From the NCBI GenBank assembly GCA_019637395.1, contig JAHBVR010000012.1:1-64000 (forward strand): a stretch of 64,000 nucleotides of DNA, given 5' to 3'. A program made the translations under genes and the position numbers. This document shows positions 9,549-17,325 of the stretch, one piece after another. Origin of the DNA: Vulcanimicrobiota bacterium. Its GTDB lineage: Bacteria > Vulcanimicrobiota > Xenobia > Xenobiales > JADMJV01. Numbering within the stretch: position 1 is the stretch's first letter; the number at the start of each line of letters is the position of its first letter. Under the pieces are notes generated by a model. The model was not told the origin of the DNA. It did no database searches and was given only the letters and a program-made list of their open reading frames with translations.

Positions 9549-10668
9549 GCCCGATTGGCTCGATGAAGCCCTGCCGTTGCCCAAAGCGGGCCTGATCTGG
9601 CCCTGGATCCTGGCCGGCTCCGTGCTCTTTCTCTTTGGACTCTATCTGCTGCTACCAGGCTTCCAGGAAGGCCCCCGGACCAAGCCCACCCCCACACTGG
9701 TGGCGGACCAGCCTCAAGATCCCAAAACTCCGATACTGGTCGATGAGCACGCCCTCAATTTTCTGGTGGTGGACAGCGCCACCTCGAGTTTCGCCCAGGC
9801 GGCCGAAGAACTCAATCGCGACATGCGCAGCCTGACCGATGGCCGGGTGGCCTTCAACATTCATCCGTCCGGCCAGTACCAGGGCCAGAAACTCGACGAA
9901 ATGGGAATTGTCCAGAAGGTGCGCAAAGGCGAGGCCCAGATCGCCATCGTCACCTGCAGCCCTCTGGCCAACTTTGCGCCGGCCTTTGAAGTGCTCGACC
10001 TGCCTTTCCTCTTCCAGAGCTACGAGCAGGCCGATCGCGTCATGGAAGGCCCGGTGGGCGACAAGATCCTGGGCACCCTGAGCGATTACGGACTGGTCGG
10101 CCTGGGCACCTTGGAAGTCGGTTTCCGCATCTTTTCCTCGTCCACTCCCCTACCCACCCTGGAAGACTTCCGCGACAAGAAAGTCCGCGTCATGCAAAGT
10201 TCGGTGGCCATCGGCATGGCCCGCGCCCTGGGATGCGAAGCCGTGCCCTCGCCCGTCGATAAAATCTATCAGATGGGCAAAGAGGGCTACATCGACGCCG
10301 CCGACCGCACCTACCCCACCTTCTGGGACTTCAAGCTTTACGAGGTGCAGCGCTACATTACCGAGTCACGCCATAGCTATACCAGCAAGGCCATCATCAT
10401 GAACAAGGCCGCCTACGAGAAGTTGAGCGAAGCCGAGCGCAAAGCACTCAAGCTGGCCGTCAAGCAGGTCCAGCTCGAACAGCGTAAGCAGCAGCGCCTC
10501 GACGATCAGCGGGTCAAGCAAGAGTGCCGCAAGCAGGGGATCCAGATCTACGAACTGGGGCCGGCCGAGACCGCCCGCTTCGCGGCCGCCTGCCGCCCGC
10601 TTTACGACGAGTATCTAAAGCTACGCGGACCTGAGTACATCGAGGCTATCCGCGCCGCCGGAAAATAG
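9529..10668 (+). CDS. Membrane-anchored TRAP-type (DctP family) solute-binding protein
   Basis: 379 aa. Residues ~20-45 form a transmembrane helix with no cleavage site or lipobox, so the protein should stay tethered to the inner membrane. The rest (~75-340) matches DctP periplasmic binding proteins: GRVAFNIHPSGQYQ, GEAQIAIVTCSPLANFAPAF, EVLDLPFLFQSYEQADRVM, FRDKKVRVMQSSVAIGMARALG and a conserved MNKAAYEKLS. A long charged helix and a short tail follow. No DctQ or DctM permease gene is nearby. It is translationally coupled to the GGDEF gene, which suggests a sensory role, for example presenting ligand to the kinase, rather than transport. Confidence 0.8.
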   Translation: MSSSPAEPDWLDEALPLPKAGLIWPWILAGSVLFLFGLYLLLPGFQEGPRTKPTPTLVADQPQDPKTPILVDEHALNFLVVDSATSSFAQAAEELNRDMRSLTDGRVAFNIHPSGQYQGQKLDEMGIVQKVRKGEAQIAIVTCSPLANFAPAFEVLDLPFLFQSYEQADRVMEGPVGDKILGTLSDYGLVGLGTLEVGFRIFSSSTPLPTLEDFRDKKVRVMQSSVAIGMARALGCEAVPSPVDKIYQMGKEGYIDAADRTYPTFWDFKLYEVQRYITESRHSYTSKAIIMNKAAYEKLSEAERKALKLAVKQVQLEQRKQQRLDDQRVKQECRKQGIQIYELGPAETARFAAACRPLYDEYLKLRGPEYIEAIRAAGK

Positions 10669-10757
10669 GCTGGGGACGACCCGACTTTCCCGTCAAGATA
10701 TTTTTCAGGCCGGTATTTTAGAATCTGGAGAACAGCTCACGCAAGGAGTCTCCACCG

Positions 10758-11354
10758 ATGAAGGTTGTCCCGCAATCGACTCGTCTTTCCACTATAAAGC
10801 GCGATTCACGTTCCGAGAGGGTGGACTCCGAACCCAAAGACCTGGTCGATATTCAATTCAATCGGCCCGGGCTTGCCATCCAACTCGACCACAGCTACCA
10901 CTCGGACCCTGCTTTGAAGTTGTTGTCCCTGATGGCCGGGCGAGCCAGTTTTGAGGGGGTGGCCAACCCGAATTACAAGTTCGACGCAGAATCGTCTGGT
11001 TCGATTCCAGAGTCGGATAAGCCGTTTTTAGATCGAGTGACCTCGCTTGGCAAGGAGGCCGGGATCGACTGGTTCTATTCCTTTGAGAAGATGGGCGGTT
11101 GCAACGGCTCCCGCCGCTCGCACGACGGCTTCGAAATGAGCTTCGATAACGGAACTCCCAACGAAATCCTTACGCCCAATGGCCAATACTCGTTTGGTTC
11201 AAGCAGCATGAACAGCAACGCCACCCAGCGCTTCCATGAACTGCTGAGACGCGACTTTGAGGTAGAAACCGTGGTTCCTCAGAAAGACTATATTCCCCAG
11301 TACTCTATCACCGGTCCGCTGCTGCGATTTACGCCCAAACAGCCGCTGGCCTGA
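10758..11354 (+). CDS. Hypothetical protein, 198 aa
   Basis: ATG 10758 follows AAGGAG with 10-nt spacing. The product is soluble in appearance, with no signal peptide or membrane helix. It has a Ser/Arg-rich start, an acidic middle and an aromatic section (DWFYSFEKMGGCNGSRR). I do not recognise the family. It sits alone after the signalling operon, with an 89-nt AT-richer gap before it that could hold a promoter. Confidence 0.6.
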   Translation: MKVVPQSTRLSTIKRDSRSERVDSEPKDLVDIQFNRPGLAIQLDHSYHSDPALKLLSLMAGRASFEGVANPNYKFDAESSGSIPESDKPFLDRVTSLGKEAGIDWFYSFEKMGGCNGSRRSHDGFEMSFDNGTPNEILTPNGQYSFGSSSMNSNATQRFHELLRRDFEVETVVPQKDYIPQYSITGPLLRFTPKQPLA

Positions 11355-11715
11355 ACCAGGGAGCTGACGAGCAGGCTGACCGTACTTCCTCCAGGTAAAC
11401 GAGGGATTTGGACTGTCAGACTGTGGTGACCCTCCCTAAGGGGAAGTGGCGCTTTGTGACGCGATGGGCATTTCGCTGTAGCTGGCCGAGTCCAGATTTT
11501 TTTTGGCCGACCCCCTAGACAACCTGGACGGCGGGTGGGAAAAGTCTAATATCAACCCCGGCCGCGGTGTCGCATGGCCGCATGTTTACAAACTGGTAAC
11601 GCCAGTTCAGAACTTTGTTACAGCGTTTGCAATTCGCTGACATTTCCCGGCTCGGTTTTCCCCCCTCCCGCCCTTACATTGAATTCAGAAGACGATTAAC
11701 GGGAGGCACACAACA
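11355..11715. other. 361-nt intergenic region
   Basis: No coding frame of interest, RNA gene or clear terminator is seen. The last ~150 nt are less G+C-rich (around 11585-11650) and probably hold the promoter of the glycine-rich protein gene, but I cannot place -35 and -10 boxes with confidence. A T8 tract occurs near 11500. Confidence 0.4.
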
Positions 11716-12168
11716 ATGTTCGGAACCAACTTCGGAATCAACCCCTTACAGCAGGCTCAAGCAGGCGCTTTGGCGATGGCCGGAGGTGGCGTCGGGCAGT
11801 CCTTATTCAACGGTCTCGGTGGTGCAACGGCCGTGGCTTCGGCCGGCGGCGCGACCGCTATCGCGGGTGGCGGCGGGGCTTTCGCCTCGGCCGGTGGACC
11901 CGGTAGCTTCGGCGGCTTCGGCGCCCCGCAGGGCACCCCCAATTTCGGCAACGCTTTCGGCGGCCCCGGTGGCCCGGGCGGACCGTGCGGCCCTGGCGGC
12001 TGCCACGGTGGCAAGAAAATGAAGAAGATGCGCCGCCTGATGCAGAAGATGCAGGCCCTGCAGGCGCAGATGGGCGGAATGGGTGGAATGAACCCCGGAA
12101 TGCCCGGTGGCGCTTTCGCCGGGGTGGGCCCGATGGGCGCAATGGCCGGTCCGCGCCCCCTGTTCTAA
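11716..12168 (+). CDS. Glycine-rich low-complexity protein, 150 aa
   Basis: The ATG has GGGAGG at 9-nt spacing, and the frame ends just before a strong terminator, so this is an expressed single gene. The sequence is Gly/Ala/Phe-rich (GGATAVASAGGATAIAGGGG) with a collagen-like GPGGPGGPCGPGG stretch near residue 85, two Cys and a His (PCGPGGCHGG), a basic segment (KKMKKMRRLMQKMQ) and a Met/Gly-rich C-terminus. It lacks a signal peptide. It could be a structural or surface protein, or a secreted peptide of unknown route; no family is assigned. Confidence 0.7.
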   Translation: MFGTNFGINPLQQAQAGALAMAGGGVGQSLFNGLGGATAVASAGGATAIAGGGGAFASAGGPGSFGGFGAPQGTPNFGNAFGGPGGPGGPCGPGGCHGGKKMKKMRRLMQKMQALQAQMGGMGGMNPGMPGGAFAGVGPMGAMAGPRPLF

Positions 12169-12183
12169 GTCAAGACTTCAGAG

Positions 12184-12220
12184 AAAAATGAGCCGCTTCG
12201 TGAGAAGCGGCTCATTTTTT
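12184..12220 (+). terminator. Bidirectional intrinsic terminator
   Basis: A perfect 15-bp inverted repeat (AATGAGCCGCTTC on the left, GAAGCGGCTCATT on the right, loop GTGA) is flanked by A5 on the left and T6 on the right. It can therefore terminate both the glycine-rich protein gene (+) and the Nudix gene (-), whose stop codon lies inside it. Confidence 0.95.
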
Positions 12221-12811
12221 ATGCAGGGTGCGGTGCAGCAGTTCCAGTTTCTGGAACTGGCGTAGCATCGACTCTTCCTGGGTCTTCTGGCGGGCTTCGG
12301 CCAGCGTGAACCAGCCCAGCTGGTGGGATTCCTCGTTGATTTGCAGATCTTGCGTTTCGCTGAGCACCAGGAAGCGCACGTCATAGTGCAGATGGGCCGG
12401 ATCGGCGGCGCGGGCCGGGATCTGGTGGATATCCAGGTCGAAGGGCACGGGATGGTGCGGGCAGCCCAGGGCTTCCTCAAAATCGAGGTAGCGCAGGCGC
12501 GGCAGGCCGCTTTCCTCTTCGGCTTCGCGCAGGGCCACCCGGGCCAGGTTTTCGTCGCCGTCGGCGTGGCCCCCGAACTGCAGCCACTTGTCCAGTTTGC
12601 GGTGGTGGGTCAGGGCCACCCGGCTCAGTTGCGGATCGCAGACCAGGGCCGAACCGGTGAAATGACCTGGTGGGTGGGAGCGCAGGTACACTTCCGGCGA
12701 GCTGGCCAGAAAGCTACGCATGCGTTCGAGGCAGTCGGCCTCGTGCGCGGCCCAGGGCGAGTCCGGCCGCACCCACAGCTCGGCGTAAATGTCCAGGAGC
12801 CGGGAGAGCAT
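12212..12811 (-). CDS. Nudix hydrolase
   Basis: 199 aa. The full Nudix box is present: GHADGDENLARVALREAEEE followed by SGL, matching Gx5Ex7REUxEExGU, so metal binding and pyrophosphohydrolase chemistry should be intact. An ~40-residue helical N-terminal extension precedes the domain, as in Nudix proteins annotated for ADP-ribose or NTP derivatives. The ATG overlaps the ABC ATPase stop (TGATG), so the two are co-translated. The substrate cannot be deduced. It ends in the shared terminator. Confidence 0.88.
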   Translation of the reverse strand: MLSRLLDIYAELWVRPDSPWAAHEADCLERMRSFLASSPEVYLRSHPPGHFTGSALVCDPQLSRVALTHHRKLDKWLQFGGHADGDENLARVALREAEEESGLPRLRYLDFEEALGCPHHPVPFDLDIHQIPARAADPAHLHYDVRFLVLSETQDLQINEESHQLGWFTLAEARQKTQEESMLRQFQKLELLHRTLHKK

Positions 12812-13980
12812 CAGTCGCGGGTGACGATCCCCTCGGTTGCCTGCAGATAGATGTCCTGCAGATCCCAGGGCTCTTCGGCGAGGGTGATGATGGAGAAGTT
12901 GGCCTCGAAGAGGGCGCGGTGCAGATCAGCCACTTCCTGGTCGAAACCGACCACCTCAAAGAGCAGATCCTCGCCCTGAAACTGCACGTTGTGGACTTCG
13001 GGCCGCTGGTTGAGAAACTTCATGGCCTCCTCGCCTCCATGCAAAAGCCGGGTGCGCAGGCGGCGGCGATCGCGCATGCGATCGATGAGGCGTTTGGTTT
13101 CATCGAACAAGATGAGTTTACCGTTGACCACGATACCCACCTTGTTGCAGAAGTCGGACAGGTCGCTGAGAATGTGGCTCGATACGATCATGGCCTTGCC
13201 TCGCTGCTGCAGGCTGCGCAGAATGTCGCGCAGGTCCACGCGGGCGCGCGGATCAAGACCGGCCGCCGGCTCGTCCAGGAGCAGCAGCACCGGATCGTGC
13301 ATGAGCAGGCGGGCCAAACCGAGGCGCTGCTTTTGTCCGCGCGACAGGCCGTCCACCGGATTGTCGGCCAGGCTGGTCAGGCGGGTGATTTCCAGCGCTT
13401 CGCGGATAACGAAGTCGCGGTGGGTGGCGCTAATTTTGTAAGCACGCGCGAAGAATTCCAGGTATTCCTTGACCAGCAGATCGTCGTAGACACCCAGGAA
13501 GTCCGGCATATAGCCGACTCGGGCGCGAATTTCCTCGACTTCCTTCAGGGAATGGCCGCCCACGTAGGCGGAGCCTCCGTCGGGAGCGAGCACGGTGGCC
13601 AGCATACGGATGGTGGTCGTCTTGCCCGCGCCGTTCGGCCCCAAGAAGCCCAGAATATCGCCGGGATACAACTGAAAAGTCATCTCGTTGACGGCCAGTT
13701 GCTTGTTGTAGGCCTTGGTCAGGTTGCGCACGTCCAGAATCTGGCCGTCCCAGCAGGGGGGCTTATCGGCCACGTCCAGGACCAGCGCTTTGGACTCATA
13801 CTTGCCTTTGGCCGGCACATTGTCGTCCTCGGGGCGCAGGCGGCGACCCTGGCCGGGCACAATGTCGTCTTCCGGTCTTGGTCGGCGCGGGACCACGTCG
13901 TCTTCGGGGCGCGGCCGGCGAACGGGCTGCTCTTCGTCGATCTTCTGGGTCAGGGGTGCTTGCTCTGGCTGGCTACTCAC
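12811..13980 (-). CDS. ABC transporter ATP-binding protein with Arg/Asp-rich N-terminal repeats
   Basis: 389 aa from GTG 13980. The first ~60 residues are disordered and contain three copies of RPEDDxVP (RRPRPEDDVVP, RRPRPEDDIVP, RRLRPEDDNVP). The ABC domain (~80-300) has Walker A GPNGAGKTT, signature DGLSRGQKQRLG, Walker B VLLLLDEPAAGLDP and the switch His (SSHILSD). The C-terminal ~70 residues look like the accessory domain of CcmA/NatA-type exporters. No permease gene adjoins it. It lies between the ketopantoate-reductase-like and Nudix genes. Confidence 0.88.
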   Translation of the reverse strand: MSSQPEQAPLTQKIDEEQPVRRPRPEDDVVPRRPRPEDDIVPGQGRRLRPEDDNVPAKGKYESKALVLDVADKPPCWDGQILDVRNLTKAYNKQLAVNEMTFQLYPGDILGFLGPNGAGKTTTIRMLATVLAPDGGSAYVGGHSLKEVEEIRARVGYMPDFLGVYDDLLVKEYLEFFARAYKISATHRDFVIREALEITRLTSLADNPVDGLSRGQKQRLGLARLLMHDPVLLLLDEPAAGLDPRARVDLRDILRSLQQRGKAMIVSSHILSDLSDFCNKVGIVVNGKLILFDETKRLIDRMRDRRRLRTRLLHGGEEAMKFLNQRPEVHNVQFQGEDLLFEVVGFDQEVADLHRALFEANFSIITLAEEPWDLQDIYLQATEGIVTRD

Positions 13981-13985
13981 CCGGC

Positions 13986-14972
13986 CTATTTTGTCTTGAG
14001 GGCCTGCAGGGCCTGCCGGGCGACCCGGTCAATTTGTCCGCGGTATTTGCTCCACAGGGAGTGGTCGGCTACCACCGCCCGCAGGTTTTCCAGCAACCAG
14101 GCGTTGCCGGGAGTGGCAATGCCGCTGCGTTTGCCTAACTCGACCACCGCTCCGTTGAGGACTTCGACTTCGCTATGCGGCCGGCCGGCCCGCAGATCCA
14201 CCAGCAGGGACGGAGGTTTCTGACCACGTGCTTTGGTTATTTTGGAACCGAGCAGAGAGCGGATGGCGAAGTTGGGCAGGTAGGCCAGTCCCGCCATTCG
14301 GGTCACCTTGTAGTTGGGCAGGTCGACCAGAGGAATGCGGCTGGCCCGGACCACCGCCAGGAACTCGCGCAGGCAGGCCAGTTCAAAGCTGAACATGGGC
14401 CCGTGGGCCACCACTTCGGAGGGCAGCCTATCAAGCAGGGCGCAACTGGAATTGCAGGTCAGGTTGAGCAGCAGCTTGGAGCATTTGAGCGAGTCCACCC
14501 GGGCCACGGCGCTGCAGGGAAGTCCCAGCCGATCCAGCCAGCCGGGGGCCAGGAAGCGTTCGTGCTTGGTGGCCCAGGCCAGCCCCCCGGGCGGCCCCGG
14601 CTGGGGCCGCCCGTTTTCGAGGTAGACCGGGATGGTGGTGGTCATGGCTCCAAACCACAGGCCGGGGAAATGAGCGGCCAGTTTCTCGTCACTGCCCATC
14701 CCGTTCTGGAAGCCCCAGATACGCTTCAAGCGCAGGCCGGATGCCGCCAGCTGGGCGGCGGCTTCCTCGACTTGGAAGGCTTTGACGGTAAAAATGACGT
14801 CGTCAAAAGCCGTCCCCGGCTCCAGTTCGGATACCGAACGCATGGGCAAGCCGGCCAGCGCCTCCAATTGGCGGGGCCGCGCCAGCATGGTCACCGCTTC
14901 GCCGGCCTCTCCATGCAAAAGGGCCCCCAGCCACTGGCCGATGGCCCCTGCCCCGACGATCAGGACCGACAT
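13986..14972 (-). CDS. Ketopantoate reductase-like NADP oxidoreductase (ApbA/PanE family)
   Basis: 328 aa. The N-terminal Rossmann motif is VLIVGAGAIGQWLGALL. The middle contains VIFTVKAFQ and the GFQNGMGSDE segment where the family has its NG motif. The C-terminal helical domain carries KCSKLLLNLTCN, which holds the conserved catalytic Lys and Asn, and a PSLLVDLRAGRPHSEVEVLNG block typical of PanE (KxSMxxDxxxGRxTEId). The family reduces 2-dehydropantoate to pantoate for coenzyme A synthesis, but paralogues with other substrates are common. Its ATG follows the EF-P stop by 1 nt. Confidence 0.8.
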   Translation of the reverse strand: MSVLIVGAGAIGQWLGALLHGEAGEAVTMLARPRQLEALAGLPMRSVSELEPGTAFDDVIFTVKAFQVEEAAAQLAASGLRLKRIWGFQNGMGSDEKLAAHFPGLWFGAMTTTIPVYLENGRPQPGPPGGLAWATKHERFLAPGWLDRLGLPCSAVARVDSLKCSKLLLNLTCNSSCALLDRLPSEVVAHGPMFSFELACLREFLAVVRASRIPLVDLPNYKVTRMAGLAYLPNFAIRSLLGSKITKARGQKPPSLLVDLRAGRPHSEVEVLNGAVVELGKRSGIATPGNAWLLENLRAVVADHSLWSKYRGQIDRVARQALQALKTK

Positions 14973-14973
14973 C

Positions 14974-15537
14974 TTAGACGCGCTTCATGTACTCGCCGGT
15001 GCGGGTGTCGATCATCAGCTTGGTGCCCACCTCGACAAAGAGAGGCACGAGCACGGTGGCCCCGCCTTCGACGGTGGCCGGCTTGGTGGCGCCGGTGGCG
15101 GTATCGCCTTTGAAGCCGGGCTCGGTTTCCACCACCACCAGTTCCACAAAGTTGGGCAACTCGATGCCGATGATCGAGTCGTTGTAGAGCACCAGCATCA
15201 CTTCCATGCCGTCCTTCAGCCACTTGCGCTGGTCTCCGACTTCTTTCGCCGTCACCGCATGCTGATCGTAGCTCTCCGAATCCATGAACGTGTATTCATC
15301 GTCCTGGGCGTACAGGAAAGAAGCGGGGCGACGCTCGATGTGGGCGCGAGTCATCTTTTCGTTGCCGCGGAAAGTGAATTCTTTGGTGTAGCCGGTTTTG
15401 ATGTTCTTGAACTTGGCGCGTACGAAGGGCGAGCCTTTGCCCGGCTTGACGTGCTGGAATTCGATCACCTGGAGCAGGTCCCCGTCGATGTCGACGGTGA
15501 TGCCGGTGGAGAGGTCATTGGATGAAACGAAGGCCAT
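14974..15537 (-). CDS. efp: Translation elongation factor P
   Basis: 187 aa, the usual EF-P size, with KOW-like N-domain and two OB domains. The tip loop is VKPGKGSPFVRAK, with the modifiable Lys in PGKGSP. The C-terminal signature region TGATKPATVEGG and TVLVPLFVEVGTKLMIDTRTG is intact. EF-P relieves ribosome stalling at polyproline. A good AAAGGA site precedes ATG 15537. No epmA/epmB or other Lys-modification gene is adjacent. It is followed closely by the PanE-like gene. Confidence 0.96.
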   Translation of the reverse strand: MAFVSSNDLSTGITVDIDGDLLQVIEFQHVKPGKGSPFVRAKFKNIKTGYTKEFTFRGNEKMTRAHIERRPASFLYAQDDEYTFMDSESYDQHAVTAKEVGDQRKWLKDGMEVMLVLYNDSIIGIELPNFVELVVVETEPGFKGDTATGATKPATVEGGATVLVPLFVEVGTKLMIDTRTGEYMKRV

Positions 15538-15589
15538 AGAGAAATCCTTTGATTAGTATGAAGCGCGTGGGGTTCGTGGGGAGCGGGTT

Positions 15590-16666
15590 TTAGTCCTTCG
15601 GCCAGGTCTTGGGGCATTCCCGCGCTATGAAGTCGGCCAGAACCCGATTGCCTTCGGGATTCAGGTGACCGTCGTTGGGCAGCACGTATTCCTCATGCCC
15701 TTGCAGCAATTCTCGGGTGGAGTAATAAGGAACCTGGTTGCGAGAGCACAAATCCTTGAAAAAGACGCCCAGTTTCAACTGCTGCTCCCGCCAGTAGTCC
15801 GAGTCGGTGGCCGTGTCGATGTAGACCATATCCAGCGTGCAGCCGGCCGCGCGGCAGCGCTTCAGCATATCTTCGAAAAGCAGCGTGTAGTAGTGCCCTT
15901 CGCGCTCGAAGTCGGCGATCTTGCGACTTTCATCGGTCTCCGGGTGGAAGTCGTTGCGGTGCTGCAAACGCCGCTTGACCATGGCCACCAGCCGGTAACA
16001 GTAGCTGGAAGTCCACCAGTTACCGAAGGGTTTGCGGATCTCGGGATTGTTGATGTTGGCCCGGACCTGCTCGATAAAGCCGGGTTTGAACTCCGGAGGA
16101 TCTTGCTGATCTTCCGGAGTGCGCGGACCCTCGATATCCCAAAAGTCGTTGCCGAAGGGACAGAGGATGATGTGCTTGGGCTTCAGTTCGTCAAACCAGA
16201 GGCGGAAGAGAATGTATTCCTGCCAGATGCTGTCGCCCTGGCGGGCCATATTGTAGACCTTCCAGCCATAGCGTTGGCGCAACTGGGCCACGGCCGTCTG
16301 CGGCTCCTCAACGCCGTGCCCGTAGAGAAAAGAGTCGCCGAACACGAGGATGTCGTGGGGAGTGTCAGGGGGATTGCGAAAGGCGCGCTGATCGGTGTCG
16401 TGATGCCAGATGCGGCCGTTGACGGCCACCCGCTTGTGGTCGTTGGGATAGGGGAAGTTGAGTTTGCTGTGCGGTTCGAAGTAATAAATGCCGCCGGGCT
16501 CGTTGGAATAGCTGCGAACGAGTTCGTTGCAAACGTCCGTTCCCAGGAAGGGCGCGGTGAGGCGCAGCAAACCTTCGAGCAAACCCCAAGAAAATAAGAG
16601 AACCAGCACCAGTCTGGTCAATTTCCCTCGCCAACTTGTCACGCCGGCCACGGTTCTTGCGACCAT
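15590..16666 (-). CDS. Membrane-anchored SGNH/GDSL-type hydrolase
   Basis: 358 aa from ATG 16666 (AGGA, 7-nt spacing). One N-terminal membrane helix (~17-35) precedes an extracytoplasmic SGNH domain. Block I is ILVFGDSFLYGHGVE with the nucleophile Ser, an Asn sits in CPFGNDFWDIEGP, and the catalytic Asp/His pair is in LPNDGHLNPEGNRVLADFI (DxxH). Such proteins remove or transfer O-acetyl groups on polysaccharides or lipids, as in the AlgX/AlgJ type. Upstream lies the tandem hairpin repeat. Confidence 0.85.
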   Translation of the reverse strand: MVARTVAGVTSWRGKLTRLVLVLLFSWGLLEGLLRLTAPFLGTDVCNELVRSYSNEPGGIYYFEPHSKLNFPYPNDHKRVAVNGRIWHHDTDQRAFRNPPDTPHDILVFGDSFLYGHGVEEPQTAVAQLRQRYGWKVYNMARQGDSIWQEYILFRLWFDELKPKHIILCPFGNDFWDIEGPRTPEDQQDPPEFKPGFIEQVRANINNPEIRKPFGNWWTSSYCYRLVAMVKRRLQHRNDFHPETDESRKIADFEREGHYYTLLFEDMLKRCRAAGCTLDMVYIDTATDSDYWREQQLKLGVFFKDLCSRNQVPYYSTRELLQGHEEYVLPNDGHLNPEGNRVLADFIARECPKTWPKD

Positions 16667-16679
16667 GATCGAATCCTGC

Positions 16680-16805
16680 AGTGGAGTCTGCCTGATAGCA
16701 GACTCCGGCGTTTGCTGCGCAAACTTCTGTGTCGAAGCCTGAAGTGGAGTCTGCCTGATAGCAGACTCCGGCGTTTGCTGCGCAAACTTCTGTGTCGAAG
16801 CCTGA
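16680..16805. repeat. Two tandem 63-bp repeats, each with two hairpins
   Basis: Copies at 16680-16742 and 16743-16805 are identical as far as I can read. Each holds a perfect 9-bp inverted repeat (GGAGTCTGC with GCAGACTCC, 6-nt loop) and a second 6-bp one (GTTTGC with GCAAAC, 3-nt loop). They fill the gap between the divergent SGNH and DUF2760 genes and so lie in both 5' regions. This is not a CRISPR array, since the copies abut without spacers. Confidence 0.9.
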
Positions 16806-16843
16806 AGCAGGGGGTGCCCATAAGGCGTCGTAGGCGCTTTGCA

Positions 16844-17323
16844 ATGGGATTGACAACCGCGTTTCGAGCCTTTTTCAAGGCTCTGTTCAACCGCCAATTC
16901 TCCAAGAAAGTGGATGAGCTGCTCAAGGAGATGAAGGCCCTTCCGCCCGGCCCTCCGCCGGCCACCGCCGCCCAATTGCTGGCTGCTTTGCAAAAGGAAG
17001 GCCGGTTGCTGGATTTTCTCAGCGAGAGCCTGGAGGGCTTCCCGGATGCCCAGGTGGGCGGAGTGGCTCGCGGCGTGCATACCGGCTGCGCCAAGGTGCT
17101 GCAGCAATACCTGGTTTTGGATCCGGTGCTGCCCGAGAAAGACGGCGATAAAGTGGAAGTTCCGGTCGGTTTCAGCCCGGCCGAGATCCGCCTGGTGGGC
17201 AAGGTGCAGGGAGATCCTCCCTTTCAAGGCACCTTGCGCCATCACGGTTGGAAGCTGACCTCGGCCCGGTTGCCTGAACTGAAAACCCTGGACATTTTGG
17301 TGCCGGCGGAGGTGGAATTATAA
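16844..17323 (+). CDS. DUF2760 family protein
   Basis: 159 aa. It begins MGLTTAFRAFFKALFNRQF with a helical coiled region, then a globular part ending in RHHGWKLTSARLPELK, which matches DUF2760. Families of this type are usually encoded directly before two Hsp70-like genes, exactly as here (2-nt gap to the first Hsp70). ATG 16844 has only a weak ribosome-binding site; an in-frame GTG at 16814 would add a basic decapeptide. Function unknown; context suggests a partner or client adaptor for the two Hsp70s. Confidence 0.8.
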   Translation: MGLTTAFRAFFKALFNRQFSKKVDELLKEMKALPPGPPPATAAQLLAALQKEGRLLDFLSESLEGFPDAQVGGVARGVHTGCAKVLQQYLVLDPVLPEKDGDKVEVPVGFSPAEIRLVGKVQGDPPFQGTLRHHGWKLTSARLPELKTLDILVPAEVEL

Positions 17324-17325
17324 CT

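Noticed and set aside
8355-9584. 409-aa antisense frame over the GAF-GGDEF gene
   Set aside because: The plus frame contains GAF and GGEEF motifs; the antisense product is low-complexity.
12670-14223. 517-aa plus-strand frame across the ABC ATPase
   Set aside because: The minus frame carries Walker A, signature and Walker B motifs; this one is its complement.
16680-16805. CRISPR-like repeat
   Set aside because: Only two abutting copies without spacers, and no cas genes in the window.
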